NCBI GenBank assembly: GCA_030690945.1
Contig: JAUYFM010000016.1
Location: 1-63,931, forward strand
Length of the DNA stretch: 63,931 bases
Direction: 5' to 3'
From: Smithellaceae bacterium
Lineage (GTDB): Bacteria > Desulfobacterota > Syntrophia > Syntrophales > Smithellaceae
Position 1 is the stretch's first letter, and every line of letters starts with the position of its first letter. This document shows, in pieces, positions 31,395-39,808 of this stretch. The position numbers were made by a program, and so were the translations under genes. The notes under the pieces were generated by a model. The model was not told the DNA's origin. It made no database searches and saw only the letters and a list, made by a program, of their open reading frames with translations.

Positions 31395-33992
31395 TTACGG
31401 CAACGTAAAATAAAAAACTGCGCCTTTCCCTACTTCTCCTTCCGCCCAGACCTCACCTCCGTGGCGGGTTATAATCCTTTTTACCGTTGCCAGACCTATT
31501 CCCGTTCCCAAAAATTCATTCTTTGTATGGAGGCGCTGGAAAGTGCCGAACAGTTTGTCCACATAAGCCATATCAAAACCCACGCCGTTGTCCCGGATAA
31601 AGACAACTTTCTTGCCCGCCAGATCTGTCATGCCGAATTCAATCTTCGGCCGCGCCTCCTTGCCGGTGAATTTCCACGCGTTATCTATCAGGTCCGTCAG
31701 GGCAATGCGCATCAATGCGGAATCACCATCGATGATAACGCCTTCCTGGATAATGACATCGATGATTCGAGCAGGATCATCCATTTGAGAGTTTTTTGCA
31801 ATTTCCCGGAACATTTTACTCAAATCAACCGATTCACGACGAAGTTCAAAGCGGCTTATCCGGGAAAGTTTCAGCATATCTTCAATGAGCATCCCCATAT
31901 TCTGCGTTGCCGCACGAATCCTTGCCAGATAATTGCGTCCGGTGTCGTCAAACTTTTTCTGGTAGTCCTCCAGCAGAGCCTGGCTGAAGCCGTCTATGCT
32001 CCGAAGGGGCGCACGCAAATCGTGGGAAACGGAATAACTAAACGACTCCAGCTCTTTATTGGTTGCTTCCAGGGACTGGTTGATGAAAGCAACTTTTTTA
32101 TTGCTGGCGTTGAGATCCTCCACGATGCTCAGCAGGGCCAATTGGCTATTACGCAGATCATTGGTTCGACTGAGCACCTTCTTTTCCAGTTCCACGTTCA
32201 AGCCGATAATTTCCTCTTCCCCCCGTTTGCGGTCATTGATGTCGATGATGAAACCTTCAAAATAATTCTTGCCAGGCTGATTTTCGGTAAGTCTTGCATT
32301 GATAACCGCCCAAAAGGTCGTGCCGTCCTTTCGGCGCATTTGACATTCGAATTCTTTGAGATATCCACTTTCTCTGAGAACTTTGATTGCTTTTTTCCTT
32401 TCACTAGGATTTGCATACAATTGGCCGGCAATATCGTCAACCGCTCCGATAATCTCTTCCGGACATTCGTAGCCGAATATTTTGGCAAGGGCCATATTGG
32501 CACTGATTAACTTGCCTTCCGGGGTCGTCTGAAAAATTCCCTCCATCGAGTTCTCAAACAAATTTCGATATTGCCGTTCGCTTTCCCTCAGTGCCTCCTC
32601 CGCGTGCTTGCGATTGGCGACGTCAATGCCTATGCCGATCAGGCATGGCTTCCCCTCAAACGTAAAAAGTTTGCCGGTAAAAAAATGCGGCGTCCCGATT
32701 CGGTCTTTGGATATGAAAGCGGCCTCAACAGACGACTCTCCTGTGGTGAAGGACTCTTTAATCCTTTCCGCGACAATCTCCTTTTCCGGCGTTTCGAAAA
32801 AATCAAGTGCCGACATGCCGGATATTTCGTCGGCCGAATATCCGGATTTCTTCTCAAAGAGGGCATTCCACCGCAAAAATTTGCCGTTCTCGTCTAAGAT
32901 ATAAAACAGGCCCGGCATGCTGTCCATGACAGCCGTGATGAAGCTGCTCTCACGCTGGACAATCTCCTCGGCTTGTTTGCGGCCGGTAATGTCATTAATG
33001 CTGGACAAAACGCATATTTCATTTTTGACCGTGATTATATCAGCCGAGAAAAGCCCCGTAATCCTCTCGCCTGATTTTTTCCGGAATTGAAATTCGCGAT
33101 CATACACCTTACCTTTGCTTGCCAGTTCGCTGACGACTGCGGCGCGATCTTCGTCTCTGTCCCAGATATGCATACCAATCGTTGTATTTCCTTTAACATC
33201 CGCCAATTGGTATCCGGTGATGTTCAGAAAACCTTTATTGACTTCAATAATCTGTCCATCGGACAGCCGGGTAATCGTGATGGCAAAGGGAGCGGAATGA
33301 AACGCCTTGGAAAATTTTTCTTCCTCTGTTGTGATCTCCAAGAGCAGCCGCTTATTGAACATCAGCGCCAGGCCATATGTCAGAAGAATAAACAGCATCT
33401 GGTGAGAAATTAGTACAAACTGTTCAAATATCCCGGACTGGAGATAATCGCCTGTTGAATGCGCAACGGCAAAAAACTCGACAATCCGGACAACACTAAT
33501 TACACAGTAGCCAGCAAAAACAATACCTACGACCCTTGTCATCTGCCTCATGCCGGGTTCGACTCGATACAACAGGAGCCACGCACATTGAAAACAAAAA
33601 ATCAGTAATACCACTGAAGAATTAAGATATCTTGCCGCCAGAACGGGTTGAACAAGTGCGAAATAGGCATGAACAAGGACAAACACCGCCAGCAGAATAT
33701 AATTATGAATCTGTAAGCTTTTTTTGCCGATAAAGCGCAAAAGACCCATATAGCCCAAAAGCGCCCCAGTCATCGCCAGGGCATTGGCCAGCACAACAGA
33801 TATCCAGTCCGGGATTTGGCCGCGTAGGACAATCAGAAAAAGCGCCGTCGTTTGCAGTACAAAATTAAAAACAAAAAACCCCGTGCCGGCGAAGCGTTTA
33901 CGGTTTTGCTGCCACAAAAGCACAATAACGACCACGCAGACGATATCGGTGATCATATAACTGAAAATAATGGTTCGCATGTCCAGAATCAT
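31395..33992 (-). CDS. Membrane PAS sensor histidine kinase
   Basis: The 865-residue protein has about seven N-terminal transmembrane helices (residues 8-220), then three PAS domains (about 225-350, 350-475 and 475-600, each ending in a DITxRK or DINDRK-type linker), and a kinase core. The H-box SYSVSHDLRAPLRSIDGF (His near 650) and ATP-binding motifs LTDLIDNAWKF, RDNGVGFD and GTGIGLATVKRII are intact. The core resembles phytochrome-type kinases. It is the only complete kinase of the cluster and is the likely source of phosphate for the single REC and the REC-PAS-HD-GYP protein. Its Shine-Dalgarno sequence GAGG lies at the repeat edge. Confidence 0.93.
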   Translation of the reverse strand: MILDMRTIIFSYMITDIVCVVVIVLLWQQNRKRFAGTGFFVFNFVLQTTALFLIVLRGQIPDWISVVLANALAMTGALLGYMGLLRFIGKKSLQIHNYILLAVFVLVHAYFALVQPVLAARYLNSSVVLLIFCFQCAWLLLYRVEPGMRQMTRVVGIVFAGYCVISVVRIVEFFAVAHSTGDYLQSGIFEQFVLISHQMLFILLTYGLALMFNKRLLLEITTEEEKFSKAFHSAPFAITITRLSDGQIIEVNKGFLNITGYQLADVKGNTTIGMHIWDRDEDRAAVVSELASKGKVYDREFQFRKKSGERITGLFSADIITVKNEICVLSSINDITGRKQAEEIVQRESSFITAVMDSMPGLFYILDENGKFLRWNALFEKKSGYSADEISGMSALDFFETPEKEIVAERIKESFTTGESSVEAAFISKDRIGTPHFFTGKLFTFEGKPCLIGIGIDVANRKHAEEALRESERQYRNLFENSMEGIFQTTPEGKLISANMALAKIFGYECPEEIIGAVDDIAGQLYANPSERKKAIKVLRESGYLKEFECQMRRKDGTTFWAVINARLTENQPGKNYFEGFIIDINDRKRGEEEIIGLNVELEKKVLSRTNDLRNSQLALLSIVEDLNASNKKVAFINQSLEATNKELESFSYSVSHDLRAPLRSIDGFSQALLEDYQKKFDDTGRNYLARIRAATQNMGMLIEDMLKLSRISRFELRRESVDLSKMFREIAKNSQMDDPARIIDVIIQEGVIIDGDSALMRIALTDLIDNAWKFTGKEARPKIEFGMTDLAGKKVVFIRDNGVGFDMAYVDKLFGTFQRLHTKNEFLGTGIGLATVKRIITRHGGEVWAEGEVGKGAVFYFTLP

Positions 33993-33999
33993 GAACTAC

Positions 34000-34083
34000 C
34001 TCGTATCTCGGAATTCGTGAAGCGTATCTCGTGAAGCGTATCTCGTTTTTACGCTTCACTCTTCACGCTTCACGAGTGACGCT
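34000..34083. repeat. CGTGAAGCG linker repeat, copy 5
   Basis: The shortest copy. On the minus strand it reads stop codon TCGTGA, GTGAAGCG units, an AAAAA loop, CGAGATACGCTTCACG units, then CGAGATACGAGG, whose GAGG serves as Shine-Dalgarno sequence of the kinase gene. The whole gap between the two genes (34070 to 33992) is repeat. Confidence 0.85.
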
Positions 34084-36700
34084 TTTCCAGCTCCGCAATC
34101 TGTTCTTTGAGTTCTATAATCCTCAACTCCCGGCCTACGAATGCCCGGTTCGTCTCTTCGAGCAGGTCAATCGTTTCATTAAGCTCCGCCGTCCGTTCTT
34201 TTATTCTCTGTTCCAAATTTTCATTGAGGTCACGGATTGATTCTTCCGCACGCTTTCGCGCGGTAATATTGCTGACGGCATGGACTGCGCCGGAATAATG
34301 ACCGTCCGCATCCAAGATGGGGTCCACTGTTACTTCAAACCAACCCTCTTCAGTCTTCAGCTCCATGATCTCACGGCGCAGGCTCTTTCGCGCCCGGAGA
34401 AGGGGACATTCGGGGATCGGCTGCGTCGTGCCGTGCACAATCTCCCAGCAGTATTTTCCGATAAATTCGCCGCATGGGCGATGAAAGAACTTCTCTGCGG
34501 TCTTATTCGATCGTAACACCCGTTGCTCCGAATCCAGAACCCAGATGGCCGTATCGGTGGAGTCAAAAGTGATCTGCCATTGTCTGCTTAATTCGCGTAT
34601 TGCTTCTTCCGCCTGCTTGCGCTCGGTTATGTCGTTGTGGACACCAAACATCCGAATTACTTTACCTTCATTATTTTTCAAAGAAGATGCTTTGTTGTGT
34701 ATCCACCGATAAGTTCCATCTTTGTGGCGAAACCTGAATTCCAACATAAAATGTTCAACAGGATGATTAAGATAAGAATAAACTGCATTTTGGCAGTTTT
34801 CTTTTTCCTCTGGATGAAGGTGTTCAACCCATGTATTGAAATCGTTTTTCAATTCATGATCTTTATAACCGATTTGTTTTTTCCATTGCTCAGAATAAAA
34901 AACTTCGTTGGCTTCAACATTCCAATCCCATATCCCTTGTTCTGAAGCATCAATAACAAGCTCATATCTTTCTTCACTCTCTTTCAGCTCCTTCTCGAAC
35001 CTTTTGCGCTCGGTGATGTCCTGGAACGCCCCATGAACTTTGATGATCTTCCCGGCTTCATCTTTTACCGGCTCGCCCATTGTCCTTATCCAGACCCGCT
35101 TGCCATTGGCAGTGATGATCTCCATTTCTTCATCATAGGGAATGCCGTTTTGGGCGCATTGGGTGAATACTTTTGTTATTTTTTCCCGCCACTCTGGCGC
35201 ATAATAGTTTATCCTCTCTTCCACCAATGGCGCATACCCGGCAGGCCTTTCGTGGATGGCCGCCGTTTCATCGGACCATGTACAAAGGTTGTTTTTCAGG
35301 TCAACGCTCCAGCCGCCAAGTTTTGCCTTCTCTCCGGCGATCCTCAAAAGGCTGGCATTTTCTTTAAGCCTTTCCTCCGCCCGCTTGCGTTCGGTGATGT
35401 CCAGGATGGAGATGATGCCTGCGGGTCTTCCTTGCACCGTTGTTGAGGCACCAGACAAATCGACACACTTCTGTGTGCCGTCCTTCGCGATGATCTTGAA
35501 TTCATGACGATTCGTCGTTTTTTCTCCCTGCTGGCGCTTCCGTCCGTGTTTCTGTATCACCGACTTGTAGTCGGGGTGGATGAAATCCCAGAAATTCATA
35601 GACAGAAGTTCTTTTACGGAATAACCGCAAATGATCTCGGCAGCGCTGTTCGCGTAAATCCAGCGGTCATCCTGGTAAAGCATCACCGCCGCGGGCGTCG
35701 AGTCAACCAGCACCCGGAACTTCTCCTCACTTTCCCGCAGCGCTTCTTCGGCCTGCTTGCGTTCGGTGATGTCTATTATTGTTGTTATAAAGAAAAGGGG
35801 GTTACGATTGGCATCACGATGCATTGCAACGCTAGTATCCGCCCAGATGTAAGAGCCGTTTTTGTGCGTATACCGTTTGTTGAACCGGGCTGAATCTTCC
35901 TTGCCCTGCAGGAGTGAATCTACAAATTTTTGAGTTGTTTCAATATCATCTGCAGGAGTAACGTCCTGCCATCTCTTGTTTTTTATTTCTTCCTTTGTAT
36001 AACCAAGCATATCACAAAACGCCTGGTTAACATTAATTTCACCTGTAAGAAGAGTAATAGACTTTCCGGTATTAGCCACCTCGAATACAGATTTATATTT
36101 TTCCTCGCTTATTCTCAAGGCCTCGGCATGCTGGATGGCTGATACCTGATCCGACAGAATCTTGCCGACAAGGATCGTCGCCAGCGGATATAGCAGAATC
36201 ACCGGTATGCCAACGCGTTTCACAACGCTCATAATGATATTTTCCGGCAGTGTGAACATCAGGGCAATCATGGCCACATGAACGACCAGACCAAAAAAGT
36301 AGAGATGCCGAGTGGATGGTGGCTGTGTTGACGGGCGTAGCCGGAAATGGGCCACCAGGCCGATCCCTGCTGATGAAAGAATAACCAGTACGCCCATGAT
36401 CGTCCCCACACCACCCAACCCGAGGCGGCAGGCGATTGTCATCAAACCGGCCACAGACGCCGCCCAGGGACCAAAAAAGAGGGCACACAAACTGATCATG
36501 ACCGATCGCCCGTCAAAGATCAGACCCGGCCCCATATTAAGCGGACGCAGCATCCCAATCACGGCGACTCCACCGAAGAGGACGCCTTGCATCAAAACAC
36601 CCAACCGGGTGCTCCGCGGCCAGTGTTTATCAATAAAACCGGAGACAACGCTAAGCGCCACCAGCAACGCCAAATTGGTAATCAAATCAAGATAAACCAT
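34070..36700 (-). CDS. 5TM-receptor multi-PAS signalling protein without kinase domain
   Basis: The 876-residue protein begins with a LytS/YhcK-type 5TM receptor (about 1-190; GLIFDGRSVMISLCALFFGP is its signature). Five PAS domains follow (about 200-320, 320-445, 445-570, 575-700 and 705-825), several with the DITERK linker. There is no HisKA, HATPase, GGDEF or EAL domain. Instead it ends in a coiled coil of about 45 residues with RELRIIELKEQIAELEK, closely shared with the HAMP-GAF protein at 36851. It probably signals through protein contact, perhaps to the kinase encoded next. Its TGA stop and part of its Shine-Dalgarno sequence come from linker repeats. Confidence 0.9.
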   Translation of the reverse strand: MVYLDLITNLALLVALSVVSGFIDKHWPRSTRLGVLMQGVLFGGVAVIGMLRPLNMGPGLIFDGRSVMISLCALFFGPWAASVAGLMTIACRLGLGGVGTIMGVLVILSSAGIGLVAHFRLRPSTQPPSTRHLYFFGLVVHVAMIALMFTLPENIIMSVVKRVGIPVILLYPLATILVGKILSDQVSAIQHAEALRISEEKYKSVFEVANTGKSITLLTGEINVNQAFCDMLGYTKEEIKNKRWQDVTPADDIETTQKFVDSLLQGKEDSARFNKRYTHKNGSYIWADTSVAMHRDANRNPLFFITTIIDITERKQAEEALRESEEKFRVLVDSTPAAVMLYQDDRWIYANSAAEIICGYSVKELLSMNFWDFIHPDYKSVIQKHGRKRQQGEKTTNRHEFKIIAKDGTQKCVDLSGASTTVQGRPAGIISILDITERKRAEERLKENASLLRIAGEKAKLGGWSVDLKNNLCTWSDETAAIHERPAGYAPLVEERINYYAPEWREKITKVFTQCAQNGIPYDEEMEIITANGKRVWIRTMGEPVKDEAGKIIKVHGAFQDITERKRFEKELKESEERYELVIDASEQGIWDWNVEANEVFYSEQWKKQIGYKDHELKNDFNTWVEHLHPEEKENCQNAVYSYLNHPVEHFMLEFRFRHKDGTYRWIHNKASSLKNNEGKVIRMFGVHNDITERKQAEEAIRELSRQWQITFDSTDTAIWVLDSEQRVLRSNKTAEKFFHRPCGEFIGKYCWEIVHGTTQPIPECPLLRARKSLRREIMELKTEEGWFEVTVDPILDADGHYSGAVHAVSNITARKRAEESIRDLNENLEQRIKERTAELNETIDLLEETNRAFVGRELRIIELKEQIAELEKRHS

Positions 36701-36706
36701 ATAGAC

Positions 36707-36855
36707 CTCGTCGTTCGTCGCTCGGGATTCGTGAAGCGTCGTTCGTGAAGCGTGAAGCGAAAAAAATCGTCACTCATGAAACGTGAAGAGTGAGATGCGA
36801 GATACTAGATACGAGATGCGCTTCACTCTTCACGCTTCACGAGATACGCTTCACG
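36707..36855. repeat. CGTGAAGCG linker repeat, copy 6
   Basis: A 149 bp copy with GTTCGTGAAGCGTGAAGCG on the left and CGCTTCACTCTTCACGCTTC on the right around an A-rich loop. On the minus strand it starts with the ACGTGA stop of the HAMP-GAF gene and ends with GACGAGG, the Shine-Dalgarno sequence of the 5TM-PAS gene. Confidence 0.8.
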
Positions 36856-38362
36856 TCTTCTGCTTTTCCAGCTCCGCAATCCTTGCCTTCAGCTCCCGCA
36901 TCCGCAATTCCCGATCCACAAATACTTTATTGATCCGCTCCAGCTCGGCGGTTCTGGCCGACAATTCAGCAGTTCTCTGGGCAACGCGTCCTTCGAGCTC
37001 TTTATTAAGCAGCCTGAGCTCGTCTTCCACCTGATAGCGCTTCTTTGCAAGTTCCATTATTTCAAGCGCATAGTTAATATTATTGGTAACTTCATTAAGC
37101 AGGTTTATTTCCTCTTCATTGAAAAAGAACGGGTCGGCATCGTAAATTGTGAACACGCCGATGACCCTGTGCTGCAAAACAAGCGGCAGAGAGATGACGG
37201 AACGGTAACCGCGCTGTAATGCCTCCTCCCGCCAGAGAGCCATGATGGGATCATTCGCTATATCATTGCAGAAAAAAAGTTTCCCCTCACGGGCTGCGAT
37301 ACCAGCTGGCCCACCGCCTTCCGGGATATCTTTTGTAGAAATTTTCTTGATTTTGGTGAGATAGCCTTCCTCAAAGCCGCTCCAGACAGCAGGCTTAATA
37401 ATTTTATCTTGCTCATCAATCAGTCCAACCCAGGCCATCCGGAATTTTCCGTATTCAACGGCGATGAGACAAACCTCGGCAAATAATTTTTTCTGCTCAC
37501 GGGTGCGGATAACCATTTGATTGATTTGGCTGATGACCGCCAAAACACGGTTGGTACGTCCTAGGTTTTCTTCCACCCGCTGCCGCTCCGCTATCTCATT
37601 CCCTAAATTTTTCAAGGAGGTATGTGATTGTTTCAGTTTAACCACCATTTTATTGCTGGCACGGGCCAAATCCGCCAGTTCATCGTCATCTTCAGCAACT
37701 ATTTGATAATCCAGATTACCATCTCCAATAACTTTAATTCCGTCAGTGAGCGTAGCCAGACGTTTCGTCAGGACTTTGTTGAGGTTGGTTGAATTGATGG
37801 CTATCACCATGCCGCCGCCCACAAAGATGAAGATGATCACGAAAGCGCCTATATTTTTTGCCCTTTTTGCTGCCATTTCAGTTGATTCATGCAATCTTCC
37901 GAGACTATCTATCAAGGCGTAGGACTTCAGAAATACCTGGCCGATCAACCGCGATTCCGCTTCATCAAAAGTAAATCTCTCGTCCGAACGGCGATTCTCT
38001 CGCTTATGTTTCTCCAGTATCGCTGAGAACATAGAGTATGTCGCATCAGAATCCTTCCGCGCTTCCTGCAGCAGGGCTTTGTCCTCTCCGGTCGTAAACT
38101 GGCCAGCCGCTTTTTCCATTAATACCCGGATAGTTTCGGATTTTGCCTGCCACTGGATGCTCGCCCGTTCTTCCCGATACAGAAGATAATCGTCCCGCAA
38201 TGCGATGCGCTCAAAAGCGATGTTCCGTATTTTCAATACCAGATTTACATTCCGGCCGGCTCTTTCATGCCACCAGAATGACAAAGCCAGGCAAAGTATC
38301 ATGATGATGATAACAACCATGTAGATCAAGCTATTGAGTCTAAGTTTTGTTTTGATCTTCAT
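36851..38362 (-). CDS. HAMP-GAF membrane signalling protein with coiled-coil tail
   Basis: The 503-residue protein has a transmembrane helix at about 12-33, a helical periplasmic sensor (about 35-165), a second helix at about 170-190, a HAMP domain (about 192-245, ending DELADLARASNKMV), a coiled-coil linker, a GAF domain (about 280-425) and a C-terminal coiled coil. There is no output enzyme. The tail RELRMRELKARIAELEK matches the tail of the next protein (34070) almost residue for residue, preceded in both by an N-x-x-F-V motif. Its position right after the solute-binding lipoprotein gene suggests it may read that protein's ligand state. GAGG precedes the ATG. Confidence 0.88.
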   Translation of the reverse strand: MKIKTKLRLNSLIYMVVIIIMILCLALSFWWHERAGRNVNLVLKIRNIAFERIALRDDYLLYREERASIQWQAKSETIRVLMEKAAGQFTTGEDKALLQEARKDSDATYSMFSAILEKHKRENRRSDERFTFDEAESRLIGQVFLKSYALIDSLGRLHESTEMAAKRAKNIGAFVIIFIFVGGGMVIAINSTNLNKVLTKRLATLTDGIKVIGDGNLDYQIVAEDDDELADLARASNKMVVKLKQSHTSLKNLGNEIAERQRVEENLGRTNRVLAVISQINQMVIRTREQKKLFAEVCLIAVEYGKFRMAWVGLIDEQDKIIKPAVWSGFEEGYLTKIKKISTKDIPEGGGPAGIAAREGKLFFCNDIANDPIMALWREEALQRGYRSVISLPLVLQHRVIGVFTIYDADPFFFNEEEINLLNEVTNNINYALEIMELAKKRYQVEDELRLLNKELEGRVAQRTAELSARTAELERINKVFVDRELRMRELKARIAELEKQKT

Positions 38363-38368
38363 ATTTTC

Positions 38369-38567
38369 CTCGTATTGCGTGAAGCGTATCTCGTTAAGCG
38401 TATCTCGGAATTCGTGAAGCGTATCTCGTGAAGCGTGAAGCGAAAAAAACCGTTACTCGTGAAACGTAAACACTGACCACCTAAGGATGGCACGAGCGCG
38501 AGATACGAAATACGAGATACGCTTCACGTGTTCTTTCGCTTCACGCTTCACGAGATACGCTTCACGT
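38369..38567. repeat. CGTGAAGCG linker repeat, copy 7
   Basis: The longest copy (about 200 bp), with GCGTGAAGCGTATCTCG units on the left and CGAGATACGCTTCACG units on the right, interrupted by a short unrelated stretch (CACTGACCACCTAAGGATGG). It fills the gap between the solute-binding protein and HAMP-GAF genes. On the minus strand it ends in TACGAGG, the Shine-Dalgarno sequence of the HAMP-GAF gene. Confidence 0.8.
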
Positions 38568-38573
38568 TTGTTA

Positions 38574-39584
38574 CTAACGAATTATCCTCACCGCCGCAGG
38601 CTTGACCGCCAAAAGGCCGTCCATATAAATAAAATCAAGATAATTGGGCATATCCCGGCGCGCCACTAATTGGTTTTTTATGGCCCACCGCGTCTGGTCT
38701 TCCAAGTCCACCAGCAGAGCTTGATCGAGGGTCACCCGGAACGTGAAAATGTCCCATGTTTCATCAAGAATGCCTTTGTCCGTTTTGAGGAATTCAGCCA
38801 CCAGTCGCCTTGCTTCTTCGGGATGCTCAAGCACAAATGTTTCAGCCTTGATCAGCGCCCGCAAAACCTTTTTTATCGCTTCAGGATTCTTCTTTACATA
38901 TTCCTGCGAGGCGACAACGCAGAAGTTCTCTGTATAGAGTGATTCCCCGAAGAAGATTATCCCGTTGTTTCCCAATTTCTTCTTCAGTTGGCTCAAGGTA
39001 GGATTCCATGTGGAGACGGCATCAACTTTTCCCGTGGCAAGAGCTTTGGCCATCTCGTCGGGCTTTAGATCAATAATTTTGACTTGTTTTATGTCAATAC
39101 CCTGTGCCAGCAGAAAAGAATCCGCGAAGAAATGCCCCGTTGTCCCCAACGTCAGGCCGATTTTTTTCCCTTTCAGATCTGATGGCTTGGCAATCCCGCG
39201 GTCTTGCCTGGCCACGATGGCTTCATTTTTGTTGGAAGTCTGGATCGCTGCAAGAATGTTGATTTTCTTGCCGCCCATGACGGCAAGCATGATCGGTGTA
39301 TCCGCAACGGTGGCTACATCCGCCTTTCCATCCATCATTGACTGGAGCGCTAATTTTCCAAAGGCATGGGGCTGCGGTGTTGCGTCCAGCCCTTCTTCCT
39401 TAAAATAATTCTTCACGAGGGCGATATGCACGAGAGTTGAATTGAAAATAGTTGTATAAGCTATGGTGATTTTTTCCGGCGGGCTGGCCGGTTTTTGCTG
39501 GCAGCCGTTGACGGTCAAGGTGATGAACGCGATGGCGGTAAGAATAAGGCTGGTGAAACGGCGTGTCGCCTGGAAATGAACCAT
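38574..39584 (-). CDS. NitT/TauT-type solute-binding lipoprotein
   Basis: The 336-residue protein has a signal peptide with a lipobox-like end (LTVNGC, Cys near 28), then a periplasmic-binding fold of the SsuA/ThiY/TauA type: ITIAYTTIFNSTLVHIALVKNYFKEEGL split over 39-66, GKADVATVADTPI, DLKGKKIGLTLGT and VDAVSTWNPTL. Such proteins normally feed ABC importers for sulfonates, nitrate or thiamine precursors. No permease or ATPase gene is near. It is instead the first gene of a sensor cluster, so I infer a role as ligand-sensing subunit. The ligand cannot be predicted. Confidence 0.87.
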   Translation of the reverse strand: MVHFQATRRFTSLILTAIAFITLTVNGCQQKPASPPEKITIAYTTIFNSTLVHIALVKNYFKEEGLDATPQPHAFGKLALQSMMDGKADVATVADTPIMLAVMGGKKINILAAIQTSNKNEAIVARQDRGIAKPSDLKGKKIGLTLGTTGHFFADSFLLAQGIDIKQVKIIDLKPDEMAKALATGKVDAVSTWNPTLSQLKKKLGNNGIIFFGESLYTENFCVVASQEYVKKNPEAIKKVLRALIKAETFVLEHPEEARRLVAEFLKTDKGILDETWDIFTFRVTLDQALLVDLEDQTRWAIKNQLVARRDMPNYLDFIYMDGLLAVKPAAVRIIR

Positions 39585-39611
39585 GTTCTTTCCCCCTATT
39601 CTATATGGTGG

Positions 39612-39721
39612 CTAGTGTCTCGTCAATCAAGAAATGTCATTTCGACCGCAGGGAGAAATCTAAGATTTCTCAGTCGTTATGACTCCTTCGAAATGACAGA
39701 GTATCGTTGACAGGACACTAG
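39612..39721. repeat. MITE-like element, family A copy 2
   Basis: Identical over all 110 bases and in the same orientation to 25935-26044, with CTAGTGTC and GACACTAG termini. It lies upstream of the solute-binding protein start and downstream of the CoA-transferase/GNAT fusion gene. Confidence 0.85.
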
Positions 39722-39808
39722 GACCTGTTAGGACAAGTGTAATACCTCTTTACGCTTTTTTCCGCAAGGGGAATACGGCTATGTTACGCGCCGGTAAAAC
39801 CCGGCTAA

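Noticed and set aside
28680-38567. Linker repeats as a CRISPR array
   Set aside because: The repeats are kilobases apart with genes between them, units vary, and there are no uniform spacers or cas genes.
28680-38567. Linker repeats as integron attC sites with a cassette array
   Set aside because: The arrangement (palindrome after each same-strand gene) is similar, but the GTTRRRY and RYYYAAC core sites are missing and there is no integron integrase.
39495-39710. 71-codon open frame covering family A MITE copy 2
   Set aside because: Its C-terminal half is translated MITE sequence and the other half is antisense to the signal peptide of the solute-binding protein.
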